Positions 44,794 to 54,904 of a stretch of DNA of 64,000 bases are shown here, piece by piece; position 1 is the first letter of the stretch, and each line of letters begins with the position of its first letter. Position numbers and translations under genes: made by a program. Origin of the DNA: Flavobacterium sp. MC2016-06 (GTDB lineage: Bacteria; Bacteroidota; Bacteroidia; Flavobacteriales; Flavobacteriaceae); contig NZ_WMID02000026.1 of assembly GCF_009711165.2 (NCBI RefSeq), forward strand, positions 1-64,000. The letters are read 5' to 3'. The notes below the pieces were generated by a model. It was not told the DNA's origin and made no database searches. It saw nothing but the letters and a program-made list of their open reading frames with translations.

Positions 44794-46998
44794 TTAAGGT
44801 TTTACTAATTCACCTGAAAATCCTAAACTTACATCTTTTCCTGCAAGTCCGTCTGCTGTACCTTTGTAGGCATGTTTACGAACGTAGTTTGCATCCCAAA
44901 GATTTGGTGATTCGTCAGGAAGCCAGAATTCGTGTTCTTTAGAATTATCTGAAACTCCCCAAATTGTTACGCCATATTGCTGTGCTACAGGAATGTATTT
45001 TTTGTACATGTCAATAACATATTGATACATTGCTGCTTGAGATGCCTGTTGTTCTACAGTTGGTGCATTGGTTCCTAATCTAACGTCTAACTCAGAAATT
45101 TTGATTAGTTTTCCTGATGCCGCTAGTTTTTGGAACATTTGTACAATTAGATTTTTATCTGTAGTAAGACTAATGTGCATCTGTGTTCCGATACCGTCTA
45201 CTGTGCCGCCTTTGCTCTCAATATATTTTACATACTCTATTAATCCGTCACATTTGTCTAATCTAGATTCTAGGTTGTAATCGTTTATGAAAAGCTTGTC
45301 GGTTGTGTTTCCGTACTGACGTGCTAATTTGAATGCGGTTACCGCATAATCTTTTCCTAAGTATTTTACCCAAGAGAAATAATCTGCTGCTGTATCGCCT
45401 TCGTTTCCTGATCTTAATGTTCCATCTTCTTTCATTGGCTCGTTTACAACATCCCAAGAGAATACTCCAGTTTTGTAATGTGTCATCATTTTAGAAATCC
45501 AATCTGTCATGGCATCACCAATGATTTTAGTTTTTTCAGCATCGGTTTTATCAATCGTAATTGGAGCTGTTGCACCGCCTCCAGAAGTTTCTCCTGTGGT
45601 TACTAAAACATTATCAATATAATACGTTCCAGCAACACCCCCTAAATCAAAATTGAAACCTGTTTCTGTTCCTGCGGCTGTAATTTTCCATTCGACCAAT
45701 TTCCAAGTTGGTGAAGTTACTTGATCGCCTTGGTATTGTGCAGATCCGCCAACTGTTGAACAGCGTACTGATCCTGCTGCTTCTGAACGAATCATGTATG
45801 AAATGGTATAACTTTTTCCTGCTGTTAATGTAGAAGTGAAATCGGTATGAATCTGCGTTTTCCATTGGTTTCCAGTATCAGTAGTTGCGTTTACTACTTT
45901 CATCGCACCATTTCCTTCGTACGCATTTGCAGAAGCTGCAAGGCTTAATGCATCTGTTGCTCCGTTGTATTTTGACCATCCGCTGATATCGGTATTAAAA
46001 TTACCATTGGCAACCATATTAACTACTGTAGCTGCAGCGTCTAAATCTACAACAGCAAAACTGTTCACATCTATTAAATAGGTTACGTTTGGTAGGTATC
46101 CTAAGTCTAAATTGAATTTAAATTTGGTACTTCCTGTTTTAAAATCTCCTGGTGCTAACTTAATTTTAACTTGCTGCCAAGACGATGTTGTTGCAAAAGC
46201 TTCAACCCAGCTTCCTCCTGTATTGTACCAATCTTTGTAAGGATATTGATTTGTTAATGATGCATCAAACGAAATACGTCCTTTTCCTGCAACATCTGAT
46301 TTGATATAAAATGAGATTTCATAATTATGTCCTGTTACAATTGGAACATCTGGAGATGTTAATTGTAAGCTGTATGCTGCAGCAGATGTTGTGCTTGACA
46401 TTAATTGTATGGCCGACGATGTATTTGTTAATCCTGAATTACTGACTACGCTGATTCCTTTTCCTGGATTATTTCTTGCCCAGTTTGTAAACGTTCCGTT
46501 TTTTAAACCTGCATTGTCTAAAATATTTGTACCGCTTGAACCTGGAATTACGGTTGGTGCGATTATACTATTTAGATAACTCGCATTTTGATTGGAATGC
46601 CAAACTAAAGTGTGTCCAAAAACTCTTAAACCTGCTGCTTTTGTTTTAGCAAGAAAAGCATCTACGGTTGTAAAGTTGATTTCTCCTTTTGAGTTTACCA
46701 TTGCACCGTGTTTCATTTCGTAACCTGGTGTAACCTCATCAAAATTTTCGTTTACAATTTTTCTATACGTTTCATTGTTCATGTATAGATCAATCCCAAT
46801 TCCGTTTCCTAATGCAAAATCGGTATAGGTTTTTAGTGCATCGTAACGACCAATTTTTTCTACTAATGCTAACGGAAGTTCAGCGCCAGTTACTTCGCCA
46901 TGTGTTGGGTCTTTTTCCCACTCCATTAAATTATCATCGCAAGATGAAAAAATCAATAATGACGTGGCTATTATAGGTATAATATATTTATATTTCAT
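44794..46998 (-). CDS. GH10 endo-1,4-beta-xylanase lipoprotein with CBMs inserted in the barrel
   Basis: The 734-residue protein has a lipoprotein signal (ATSLLIFSSC, then DDN, an acidic stretch typical of surface-exported lipoproteins). The GH10 barrel starts near 45 (HTLVWHSNQ is the classic strand-3 motif). It is broken at about 140-480 by two CBM4/9-like beta-sandwiches (NGTFTNWA and NGNFNTDISGW starts), then resumes with the acid/base Glu E520 in WDVVNEP and the nucleophile E636 in ISELDVR. It cuts the xylan backbone at the cell surface. Known Bacteroidota xylanases carry the same kind of CBM insertion. Last gene of the SusC-SusD-glycan-binding-xylanase operon. Confidence 0.95.
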   Translation of the reverse strand: MKYKYIIPIIATSLLIFSSCDDNLMEWEKDPTHGEVTGAELPLALVEKIGRYDALKTYTDFALGNGIGIDLYMNNETYRKIVNENFDEVTPGYEMKHGAMVNSKGEINFTTVDAFLAKTKAAGLRVFGHTLVWHSNQNASYLNSIIAPTVIPGSSGTNILDNAGLKNGTFTNWARNNPGKGISVVSNSGLTNTSSAIQLMSSTTSAAAYSLQLTSPDVPIVTGHNYEISFYIKSDVAGKGRISFDASLTNQYPYKDWYNTGGSWVEAFATTSSWQQVKIKLAPGDFKTGSTKFKFNLDLGYLPNVTYLIDVNSFAVVDLDAAATVVNMVANGNFNTDISGWSKYNGATDALSLAASANAYEGNGAMKVVNATTDTGNQWKTQIHTDFTSTLTAGKSYTISYMIRSEAAGSVRCSTVGGSAQYQGDQVTSPTWKLVEWKITAAGTETGFNFDLGGVAGTYYIDNVLVTTGETSGGGATAPITIDKTDAEKTKIIGDAMTDWISKMMTHYKTGVFSWDVVNEPMKEDGTLRSGNEGDTAADYFSWVKYLGKDYAVTAFKLARQYGNTTDKLFINDYNLESRLDKCDGLIEYVKYIESKGGTVDGIGTQMHISLTTDKNLIVQMFQKLAASGKLIKISELDVRLGTNAPTVEQQASQAAMYQYVIDMYKKYIPVAQQYGVTIWGVSDNSKEHEFWLPDESPNLWDANYVRKHAYKGTADGLAGKDVSLGFSGELVKP

Positions 46999-47010
46999 TT
47001 TGATGTTTTT

Positions 47011-48378
47011 TTAGTTAGAGAAATCATTGTAAACCGGTGTATCTAATGGCACTATTCTCCAGTTGTCTGTGTATACTTTTACTGAAGTTGCTTTGGCAGC
47101 AAATTCTACTTCGCTCGCATTTCCTGTAACATTTGACAATTTGATATCTGAATTTTCAAAATAGATACCAAAGTTCTGATAGGTTGCTGCTTCACGATAG
47201 GCCAAAACGGTTTCGAAAGTAAATGAATCTTTAGACCATGCATAAACTTTGTTTAACGGAATGGTAACGGTTGTCCAACCTGTAGTTTTGTAATCAACCG
47301 ATTTTCCGTCTACAATCCAAGGCACATAATTATAAACTGCGCCTGCCCATTCACCTCCATTAAAATTATTAATCATACATATTTTTAAAAATCCTGAATC
47401 TTTCCATGCTTCTGGCACATAAACATCAAACTGAAATGCTACTTTATCAAGCGGTGTGCTTGCTGGAATATAAGGTGTTAATTGAGTTCTCCAATTATCA
47501 ACTCCAGTTCCTGCTGTCCAAACTTCAGACTGGCGGTTAGCGCCTGCTGTAAAAGCAGTCATACGCGCTGGGTGATGCGGTACATATTTTCCTTGAGAAG
47601 TGTTTCCTGTTCCTAAAGCTAGCGACTCTAAATCTCCTGGAAGAATCATACTTGCTCTGTCCCAAGATCCTTGACTTCCTTTTCCATCAAAATCTATTAG
47701 AACTCCTTTTTTGAAGTTGAAATAAGCTGGTGAATAAACGCCTCCGTTTGAACTTTGAGCAAATATTGAACCTCCATTGTCTGACATGCCGCTTGGAACT
47801 GTTACAGTGAATGATTCTCCTTCTTCATCTGATGTGATTCCTGATGTAACTTCTACATTACCCGGGAAAATTACTTTGCTTACTTCAGTTAGACCTGTTC
47901 CGTAAACTGTAATTTTTTCACCTGGGTTTGGCATTGTATTCGAAATACTGCTGATTGCTGGTTTTGATGAACGAATTTCGAATGGAAATACAAATTCTCC
48001 ATTATCGTTTACAAAACGTATTGTGTTTCTAACAGTTGGATCTGCATCTATTGTTGGTGTGTCTGAAGAAACATTAACTAACATCGAATTGTCTGATACA
48101 AAAACTACATTAAAATAAGTGGAATATCCGTTGATATAAACTCTTTTTAGTCCTGTAAATCCCGAACCTTCTATACGCAATGCCTGCCCTAATCGTGCAA
48201 AGGTTACTTCTCTGTCTGGTACAGATGAGTTTACATCTTCCAGATATACTTTATTGATTGTTATGGTACCGCCTTGAGAATCACTATTGTCACAAGCTGT
48301 AAATAACATACCGAAGATCATCGTCAAGCTAAGAAATGCGAGAGATGCCCAATGCTTTTTATTTAAAATATATTTCAT
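47011..48378 (-). CDS. Surface glycan-binding lipoprotein (IPT/TIG, xylan locus)
   Basis: The 455-residue protein has a lipoprotein signal (MIFGMLFTAC, then DNSDSQGG) and two IPT/TIG-like Ig domains (VTFARLGQALRIEGSGFTGL near 55 and NPGEKITVYGTGLTEVSKV near 155). A C-terminal beta-sandwich of SGBP type (from about 225: IDFDGKGSQGSWD, then YVPWIVDGKSVDYKTTGWTT) should bind the polysaccharide. The gene lies between susD and xyn10, with gaps of 36 and 12 bases. It should capture xylan for the SusCD transporter and the xylanase. Binding residues cannot be pinned down by eye. Confidence 0.88.
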   Translation of the reverse strand: MKYILNKKHWASLAFLSLTMIFGMLFTACDNSDSQGGTITINKVYLEDVNSSVPDREVTFARLGQALRIEGSGFTGLKRVYINGYSTYFNVVFVSDNSMLVNVSSDTPTIDADPTVRNTIRFVNDNGEFVFPFEIRSSKPAISSISNTMPNPGEKITVYGTGLTEVSKVIFPGNVEVTSGITSDEEGESFTVTVPSGMSDNGGSIFAQSSNGGVYSPAYFNFKKGVLIDFDGKGSQGSWDRASMILPGDLESLALGTGNTSQGKYVPHHPARMTAFTAGANRQSEVWTAGTGVDNWRTQLTPYIPASTPLDKVAFQFDVYVPEAWKDSGFLKICMINNFNGGEWAGAVYNYVPWIVDGKSVDYKTTGWTTVTIPLNKVYAWSKDSFTFETVLAYREAATYQNFGIYFENSDIKLSNVTGNASEVEFAAKATSVKVYTDNWRIVPLDTPVYNDFSN

Positions 48379-48414
48379 ATACTTTTTCTTTTAGATTGAT
48401 TATTTTTTTGAATA

Positions 48415-50046
48415 CTAGAATAAGTCTTTTATTCTTTCTTCGGTAAATTGATATGGAACGGAAGCTTCTCTCAATAACGGATTCTGAACCAATTCTGATT
48501 CTGGATAAGGCATTAGAAAAATACTGGCATCTATTGCGCCTATAGAACGTGAACTTGTGCTTTTTGCAGCATCTACGCTTACTGTATTTGTTGCAGCATC
48601 GTAAAGAATTGGTGTTATAGTTCCTCTATTTTGAGCGGTTATATAGTTTACTACTTCTTGTTGTTTGTAATATGATCTGCGTACTAAGTCATACCAATAT
48701 TGTCCTTCCATACATAATTCTGTTCTTCTTTCGTGGATGATATCTGCGTAAGTAAGGCTTGTTTTAGGATCTAAACCTGCACGTACACGCAGTTTGTTTA
48801 CGCCTGCTAAAGCTGCAGCGTCTGCTGTTGATGCATTGTTTCCTAAAGCGGCTTCTGCATAATTTAGATACACTTCTCCTAAACGTAACATGTAGGTGTT
48901 TAAAGCGGAATTCATACGTGTGATTTTTGCATTGTCTTTTGTAGACCCAACAACTCCTTTTTTAACGTTAAGAAAATCGGCAGTATGATCTACAGTGTAG
49001 CCTCCATTTGCTTTGTTGATTTCTGCATAATGATCATCATCTGCCATCCAGGTTGCTTTACGGCGAAGATCTTTTGATTCGTATTCTTTTAAAACATCAT
49101 AAGAAGCTCTTGTCCAATATCCCCAAGCGGCATCGTCTCCTGTAATATCAGAACCTAATGCAAAATAAGCTTGTTGTGTATTGTTTACGCCATAATCTCC
49201 GTTTGGAACCCATTGTAAAGCAAACATAGATTCTGGATTGTTGTTGTTGTCTACCATAAATAAGTCAGCATAATTGGGCATTAAGCTGTAAACACCAGAA
49301 TTGATTACTTTTTCTGCTGCTTTTTTAGACAAATCAAGATATTCTTGACTGCGTGTACCGCTGTTTGGGTTCTCGCTTAATCCTGAATACGATAAGTATA
49401 CACGAGATAACATACCAAAAGCGCTGTATTTTGTTAAACGTCCAGCCTGCCCAGCTGATTCTGGAAGATATTTAGCTGCATATTCTAAATCGCGTATTGC
49501 AAATTCGTAAACATCTTTTACCGGATTTTTGTTGACAATAGGGTTTTTAACCAATTCTCTTGGGTCTGTAGAAATAATTACATCTCCCCATAAAGAAGCT
49601 AAATACCAATAAGCAGTTCCTCTCATAAAACGGGCTTCGGCAATATATTTGTTTTTTACCGTTGCGCTGACTTCGCTTTCTGTAATACCAATAATTACAT
49701 TATTAGATTGTTGTACAACATTGTACAAAGATCCCCAAGCCGAAACTAAAGGCCCTGTTAATCCTGTTTCAGACAAATCTGTAAAGGGATAAACATAATC
49801 TGAATAGGGAGCGTACAAATTATCTGCGCGTCCGTCTCCTAAACCGTAATAAAATTTATCATTAAAATCGAACCAAACTTTATTGTATAACGGGCCTGTT
49901 GCAGCCTGAAAATCAGCTTCGGTTTTATAAAAGTTTTCTTTTGTAATTAAATCATCTGGTTCAACATCTAAAAGATCACTACAACTAGTCCAAACCAATG
50001 GCAATGCGATCAAAAGAACCGAGTAAAATATTTTTTTAGTTTTCAT
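48415..50046 (-). CDS. SusD/RagB-family xylan-binding lipoprotein
   Basis: The start is MKTKKIFYSVLLIALPLVW at 50046, giving a lipoprotein signal ending TSC and then SDLLDVEPDD (543 residues). The protein shows the SusD pattern: KYIAEARFMRGTAYWYLASL, four TPR-like helices, RLGEVYLNYAEAALGN and the C-terminal HERRTELCMEGQYWYDLVRR. It forms the lid of the SusC at 50060, from which it is separated by 13 bases. In known xylan loci this pair imports xylo-oligosaccharides. Confidence 0.95.
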   Translation of the reverse strand: MKTKKIFYSVLLIALPLVWTSCSDLLDVEPDDLITKENFYKTEADFQAATGPLYNKVWFDFNDKFYYGLGDGRADNLYAPYSDYVYPFTDLSETGLTGPLVSAWGSLYNVVQQSNNVIIGITESEVSATVKNKYIAEARFMRGTAYWYLASLWGDVIISTDPRELVKNPIVNKNPVKDVYEFAIRDLEYAAKYLPESAGQAGRLTKYSAFGMLSRVYLSYSGLSENPNSGTRSQEYLDLSKKAAEKVINSGVYSLMPNYADLFMVDNNNNPESMFALQWVPNGDYGVNNTQQAYFALGSDITGDDAAWGYWTRASYDVLKEYESKDLRRKATWMADDDHYAEINKANGGYTVDHTADFLNVKKGVVGSTKDNAKITRMNSALNTYMLRLGEVYLNYAEAALGNNASTADAAALAGVNKLRVRAGLDPKTSLTYADIIHERRTELCMEGQYWYDLVRRSYYKQQEVVNYITAQNRGTITPILYDAATNTVSVDAAKSTSSRSIGAIDASIFLMPYPESELVQNPLLREASVPYQFTEERIKDLF

Positions 50047-50059
50047 TGTTGGTAGTATT

Positions 50060-53000
50060 TTAGAAGTTAACATTTAATCCAAGAGTCGTAATAGTTGGCG
50101 ATGGATAACGTCCGTTATCAATACCCGATAAAAGTGCATCCTGATTAAGAGATCCTACTTCTGGATCATATCCTTTGTACTTTGTCCATGTTAGTATATT
50201 CTGCATGTTTGAATATATTTTTACATTAGAAATTCCCCATTTAGCGTATAAACTTTTTGGAAGATTATATCCGATAGAAATATTTTTTAATCTAACATAA
50301 GAACCATCTTCTATAAATCGATCACTAAAACGGTAGTTTGAAGAAGATGAAGCAGACGAAGCTCCAATTCTTGTCATATTTGGATCTCCGCCAACAATTT
50401 GTACGTTACGATAATCGTTTGGACCATCTGGATCGATTAATCCTAATTGTGCATATCCTAAAGCAGATTTCAATAAGTTGGTATTTTCACGCGGGTTTTC
50501 TAACCAGCGTCTTTGGTAGTTTGCTACATCATTTCCGTAAGAACCTGTTACTAATATATTAACATCAAATCCTAAGAAAGAGAAAGAGTTGTTTAAACCA
50601 AAAGTAAAATCAGGATTAGGATTACCAATATATTGTCTGTCTTTTTCGTTGATAACACCATCATTATTAACATCTTTAAAAATGTAATCTCCAATCCAAA
50701 CGCTGTTTTCTCCAATCTGCATACCTTCTGGGAGTGCGGTTGGTTTAACCGTTCCGTCTTTATCTTTATAATAGAAATCAGTAGCTTTTTCAAAACGTCC
50801 AATTACTTTATAGCCGTAAAATTGTCCAATAGCTTCACCAACTGCAGTACGCGTTACCACTGTAACATCAGAACCTTGCTGAATGGTTTTATTTAAAACG
50901 CCGCTTTCTGTATTAAGAGCCAAAACTTTACTTCTATTCATAGAAAACGTAAGATTAGATTTCCATGTAAAATTGTTTCTCTCCATGTTTAAAGTATTAA
51001 TAGTAAACTCGATACCTTTATTTTCAAGAGATCCAACATTTACCCAAGGCGCAGAAGTAGATCCTTGTCCTGTTGTACCAACGTACGCCGGAAGTGGCAA
51101 TGCAAGTAATAAGTTTTTTGTTTTCTTATAATAAACATCTGCAACAAGCTCTACTCTATTATTAAAAAGACCAACATCTAAACCAGCATTGCTAGAATAA
51201 GTAGTTTCCCATTGCAAGTCTTTATTGGCTGTATTGGCAGCCAATAATCCTGTTCCCCAATTGGTGGCAGAAGCACTGTATGTTGAGGTATAAGCATTGT
51301 TTGGTACATTTTGATTACCAACAGCTCCCCATCCTAAACGTAATTTTAAGTTATTAACCGTAGTGCTATTTTTTAAGAAGTTTTCATTCGAAATTTTCCA
51401 AGCTAAAGCTGCCGATGGAAACCATCCCCAACGATTTTCTTCAGCAAATTTTGAAGAACCGTCTCTTCTTATAGTAGCCGTTAATAAATATTTGTCATTA
51501 TAAGAATAAAACAATCTTCCGAAATAAGAACTAAGAGCGTTTGTACTGCTTCCGTTTGAGTTTTTAGCCGTTGTTGCATCTCCAGCATTCAAATCTGTAG
51601 CACCGTTTGTTAAATATCCAGATCTGTATCCGTATAAATTTTCCCAGTGAGATTCTTGCATTTCTTCTCCAAGCATCACATTAATCGTGTGAGCATTAAA
51701 TGTTTTATTGTACGTTAAAAGATTATTCCAGTTCCAATAATCACTGTTCGATTTTGTTCTGCTTCCTTCTCTTACTTCATTTACCAATGCTCCAAAAGTA
51801 TATGATGGACTAAAAGTGTAAGCATTAGAAAAACCGTAATCTAAAGCATAAGTTGTTTTGAATTTAAGGTCTTTTGTAAAGCTAATTTCGGCATACGTAT
51901 TAGCTCTAATATCGTAGCTCTGATTATGATTGTCTCTAATTGAAGCTAAACCAATTGGATTATTTTGTACAAATTCTGTGGTATCCGAACCATCAAAAGT
52001 TCCATCGGCATTACGAACTGCAACGTTTGGAGTTTGTTTAAGCGCTGTTAGAATTAAATCATTATCAGAAACGGTAGTTTTTTGACTCGTCTTACTTAAA
52101 GCTAAATTTACTCCAACTTTCAAAAAACTTTTTACCTGAGAATCTACAACTGCTCTAAGATTGAAACGATCAAATGAAGAACCAACCGCAATACCGTCTT
52201 GATCTAAATAACCAATTCCCATTGCGTACGTTGTAGCGTCTGTTCCTCCAGAAGCCGATAAATTATAGCTTTGCATCATAGCAGTTGTAAACAATTCTTT
52301 CTGCCAATCTGTTCCTTCACCCAATAAATCAGGACGGATAAAACTATTATCACGCTGTACAATTCCCATGTCTGCACGTGTATTTTTAAGAGTTCCGTAT
52401 TCTTTTAGATTAAGTAAATCTAAGTGTTTCGGGATTTCCTGCCATCCTACATAACTATCAAAATTTAGCGAAAGATCACCTTTTTTACCGCGTTTAGTTG
52501 TAATAATAATCACTCCGTTTGCCGCTCTAGAACCGTAAATTGCTGTTGCAGAAGCATCTTTTAATACATCCATAGAAACAATATCGGAAGGGTTGATTGC
52601 TGCCAGCGGATTTGTATTTACAGAACTTGTTGATCCGTCGATAATAACACCGTCGATTACGAAAATTGGTTCGTTTGATCCGTTTAATGAACTTATACCA
52701 CGAATACGAATAGAAGAACTTGATCCTGGCGCACCGCTGTTCTGTTGAATTTGAACACCCGCCGCACGTCCTTGTAAAACTTGATCTATTGTAGTCGCTA
52801 CTGATTGTTGTATTGCCGCGGCAGAAACAGAAGAAATAGCACCCGTTAAGTCGCCTTTTTTCATCGTACCGTAACCTACAACAACCACCTCTTTTAAGTC
52901 GTTTAAGTCTTCTTCAAGAGTAATATCAATTTTAGTTTTAGTTCCAACTGCTACTTCTTTAGATCTATAGCCTATAAAACTAAAAACTAAGACTCCGTTG

Positions 53001-53227
53001 GCTGGTAAAGTTTTTAAGGAGTACGTTCCATCAAAATTTGAAACTGTATTAATAGTAGTTCCTTTTACAATAATATTCACTCCTGGTATCGGTCCGTTAC
53101 TATCAGAGACAGTTCCCGACACAGTGGTTTGAGCGTTTACCGCAGCAGAAAATACCAGCATAAGGAACAAGAAGCCCAAATTTTTAAAGTATTTTGATTT
53201 GCTTTTAGTAATTAAAAAGTTAGTCAT
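50060..53227 (-). CDS. SusC/RagA-family TonB-dependent xylo-oligosaccharide transporter
   Basis: The 1055-residue protein has a signal peptide (LGFLFLMLVFSAAVNAQ), a carboxypeptidase-D-like domain (TVSGTVSDSNGPIPGVNIIV), a TonB-box region before VVVGYGTMKKGDLTGAISSV and a plug (VLKDASATAIYGSRAANGVI). The barrel ends LGLNVNF. It has no STN domain, unlike the SusC at 33798, so it is not expected to be sigma/anti-sigma controlled. It is the first gene of the four-gene xylan capture operon, and a quasi-palindrome overlaps the -33 region of its candidate promoter. Confidence 0.95.
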   Translation of the reverse strand: MTNFLITKSKSKYFKNLGFLFLMLVFSAAVNAQTTVSGTVSDSNGPIPGVNIIVKGTTINTVSNFDGTYSLKTLPANGVLVFSFIGYRSKEVAVGTKTKIDITLEEDLNDLKEVVVVGYGTMKKGDLTGAISSVSAAAIQQSVATTIDQVLQGRAAGVQIQQNSGAPGSSSSIRIRGISSLNGSNEPIFVIDGVIIDGSTSSVNTNPLAAINPSDIVSMDVLKDASATAIYGSRAANGVIIITTKRGKKGDLSLNFDSYVGWQEIPKHLDLLNLKEYGTLKNTRADMGIVQRDNSFIRPDLLGEGTDWQKELFTTAMMQSYNLSASGGTDATTYAMGIGYLDQDGIAVGSSFDRFNLRAVVDSQVKSFLKVGVNLALSKTSQKTTVSDNDLILTALKQTPNVAVRNADGTFDGSDTTEFVQNNPIGLASIRDNHNQSYDIRANTYAEISFTKDLKFKTTYALDYGFSNAYTFSPSYTFGALVNEVREGSRTKSNSDYWNWNNLLTYNKTFNAHTINVMLGEEMQESHWENLYGYRSGYLTNGATDLNAGDATTAKNSNGSSTNALSSYFGRLFYSYNDKYLLTATIRRDGSSKFAEENRWGWFPSAALAWKISNENFLKNSTTVNNLKLRLGWGAVGNQNVPNNAYTSTYSASATNWGTGLLAANTANKDLQWETTYSSNAGLDVGLFNNRVELVADVYYKKTKNLLLALPLPAYVGTTGQGSTSAPWVNVGSLENKGIEFTINTLNMERNNFTWKSNLTFSMNRSKVLALNTESGVLNKTIQQGSDVTVVTRTAVGEAIGQFYGYKVIGRFEKATDFYYKDKDGTVKPTALPEGMQIGENSVWIGDYIFKDVNNDGVINEKDRQYIGNPNPDFTFGLNNSFSFLGFDVNILVTGSYGNDVANYQRRWLENPRENTNLLKSALGYAQLGLIDPDGPNDYRNVQIVGGDPNMTRIGASSASSSSNYRFSDRFIEDGSYVRLKNISIGYNLPKSLYAKWGISNVKIYSNMQNILTWTKYKGYDPEVGSLNQDALLSGIDNGRYPSPTITTLGLNVNF

Positions 53228-53339
53228 AAATGGTTGATTTAATTAGTTAATAGTATGGTTTAGTTAGTTTTTGTTAATGGGTTTATCAGCTGTGTTTTAT
53301 CCAAGCAGAATTTAACATCTAATAGTTCATTGTTTTGAA

Positions 53340-53376
53340 CAAATATATATAAAAAACAATAATACGCAATCGGTTG
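53340..53376 (-). promoter_or_regulatory. Candidate susC promoter with overlapping operator CAATCGGTTG
   Basis: On the minus strand, TATATTTG (53347-53340) matches the TAnnTTTG -7 element and lies about 110 bases before the susC ATG. A TTG 19 bases upstream (53369-53367) is at the -33 position. That TTG is part of CAACCGATTG, the complement of CAATCGGTTG at 53367-53376. A protein bound there would block or contact the -33 element. Two further intergenic copies are at 53718 and 63935. Confidence 0.5.
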
Positions 53377-53717
53377 TGTTAATTATTTTTAGTAATTATA
53401 AAAAAATACAGTTTTAAAAAAACATTATATATATTTATATCATTAAAATATTGATTATTATTTAAAAACCCCTATTCGGTTTACGAAAACGTTAGAGATA
53501 ATAAATCGTTTACTTCAAAATCTTAAAAAAAACATAAAAAGAGGAAAATCAAATATTTTTTTAACCCCTATATCGTTTTAATTCCATTTGAAATAGTAAG
53601 AGGTGTAAAAAAATTGAATAGAGTATTCAACAAAGGCAGATAATAGAAGTTTTTACGTGCTCTATCACACTATTTTAGATTGAAAACCTATGAATTTTCA
53701 AAAAAGGACTAAAAAGG

Positions 53718-53727
53718 CAATCGGTTG
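53718..53727. promoter_or_regulatory. Second CAATCGGTTG site upstream of susC
   Basis: An identical ten-base quasi-palindrome lies 351 bases upstream of the promoter-proximal copy, between the transaldolase terminator and susC. It could be an auxiliary operator that works by looping. The sequence from 53228 to 53717 otherwise shows only AT-rich DNA. Confidence 0.45.
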
Positions 53728-53740
53728 TTTATTTTGTAAA

Positions 53741-53775
53741 AAAAATCTCCCTTTAAACAATTTTAAAGGGAGATT
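53741..53775 (-). terminator. Intrinsic terminator of the transaldolase gene
   Basis: AATCTCCCTTTAA and TTAAAGGGAGATT form a 13-base stem with a short loop; on the minus strand it continues into a run of eight T. It is 30 bases past the stop codon and clearly separates the transaldolase from the susC operon. Confidence 0.9.
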
Positions 53776-53803
53776 AAACGATACTGAAATATTATTAAAA
53801 CGC

Positions 53804-54460
53804 TTATAAATTCATCTTTTTAGCGTCTTCAACAAATTGTTTTAATCCAATGTCTGTTAATGGATGTTTTAAAAGTCCTTTTATAGCAGACAATGGCCCC
53901 GTCATAACATCAGATCCTATTTTTGCACAATTTACAATGTGCATCGTATGTCTAATAGAAGCAGAAAGAATCTGTGTTTCGTAATTGTAATTATCATAGA
54001 TTTCTCTGATCTCAGAAATTAAATGCATTCCGTCTGTAGAAACATCATCTAATCTTCCTAAAAACGGAGAAACATAAGTAGCGCCCGCTTTTGCAGCTAA
54101 TAACGCCTGCCCAGCAGAAAACACCAAAGTAACATTAGTTCTTATTCCTTTAGACGAAAAGTATTTACAAGCTTTTACACCATCGCCAATCATTGGCAGT
54201 TTTACCACAATCTGCGGATGTAAAGCAGCAAGCTCTTCTCCTTCTTTTATCATTCCTTCATATTCTGTAGAAATTACTTCAGCAGAAACATCGCCATCCA
54301 CAATATTACAAATGTCTAGGTAATGCTTTAATATATTTTCTTTTCCTGTAATTCCTTCTTTTGCCATCAAAGACGGATTCGTCGTAACGCCATCTAAAAC
54401 ACCCATAGCCTGAGCTTCTGCAATGTCTTGTAAATTCGCAGTATCAATAAAAAATTTCAT
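53804..54460 (-). CDS. Transaldolase, TalC/Fsa-type
   Basis: The 218-residue protein is the short type of transaldolase. [13 protein letters not shown] is the usual start, [13 protein letters not shown] binds phosphate, and the Schiff-base Lys is K87 in [24 protein letters not shown] and a C-terminal TDIGLKQF segment complete it. It links sedoheptulose-7-phosphate and glyceraldehyde-3-phosphate to fructose-6-phosphate and erythrose-4-phosphate, so it carries xylose carbon from XylA/XylB into glycolysis. It is in the xylan locus but has its own terminator and 700 bases of repeats upstream, so it is a separate transcript. Fructose-6-phosphate aldolase activity is a possible alternative. Confidence 0.93.
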   Translation of the reverse strand: MKFFIDTANLQDIAEAQAMGVLDGVTTNPSLMAKEGITGKENILKHYLDICNIVDGDVSAEVISTEYEGMIKEGEELAALHPQIVVKLPMIGDGVKACKYFSSKGIRTNVTLVFSAGQALLAAKAGATYVSPFLGRLDDVSTDGMHLISEIREIYDNYNYETQILSASIRHTMHIVNCAKIGSDVMTGPLSAIKGLLKHPLTDIGLKQFVEDAKKMNL

Positions 54461-54524
54461 AGTAGTTTGTTTTAAGTTTGGTTAATAGTGGTTGTGAATC
54501 GTTTTTATTTCAACAATTTATTCC

Positions 54525-54548
54525 GTAGAGGCGCACAGCAGTCCGTCT
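54525..54548. repeat. Repeat family C module (GTAGAGGCGCAC)
   Basis: GTAGAGGCGCACAGCAGTCC, the same unit as at 39646-40010, here about 65 bases upstream of the transaldolase ATG. Confidence 0.85.
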
Positions 54549-54566
54549 AACGTATTCACATTATTT

Positions 54567-54654
54567 GTCATTGCGAGGAACGAAGCAACCTCGCTAACAA
54601 TGAAAAATAAAGCTTAGATCTAGCAAATGTGATTGCTTCGTTCCTCGCAATGAC
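54567..54654. repeat. Paired-arm repeat family B, copy
   Basis: Arms GTCATTGCGAGGAACGAAGC and GCTTCGTTCCTCGCAATGAC enclose about 48 bases. It is nested between two family C modules. Confidence 0.88.
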
Positions 54655-54702
54655 AAGATTGTGGAAAAAAATTAAGGAATAAATGTAGATTTTCTTTATG
54701 TT

Positions 54703-54800
54703 AGACGCACTGCTGTGCGCCTCTACGGAATAAATTGCCGAAAAATGGTCAATAAATTATCCGTATTATTTTTATCGTAGAGGCGCACAGCAGTGCGTCT
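54703..54800. repeat. Two inverted modules of repeat family C
   Basis: AGACGCACTGCTGTGCGCCT at 54703-54726 and GTAGAGGCGCACAGCAGTGC at 54777-54800 face each other and can form a long hairpin around 50 bases. Confidence 0.85.
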
Positions 54801-54904
54801 CCCGCATGTATAATAAAAAAAAATCCAGTGAACGAAAATGTGCAGTCCGATGATTTCTATACTTCAAAAAACATTTAATGAAAGAATTAATCCCTTAAAT
54901 TTCA

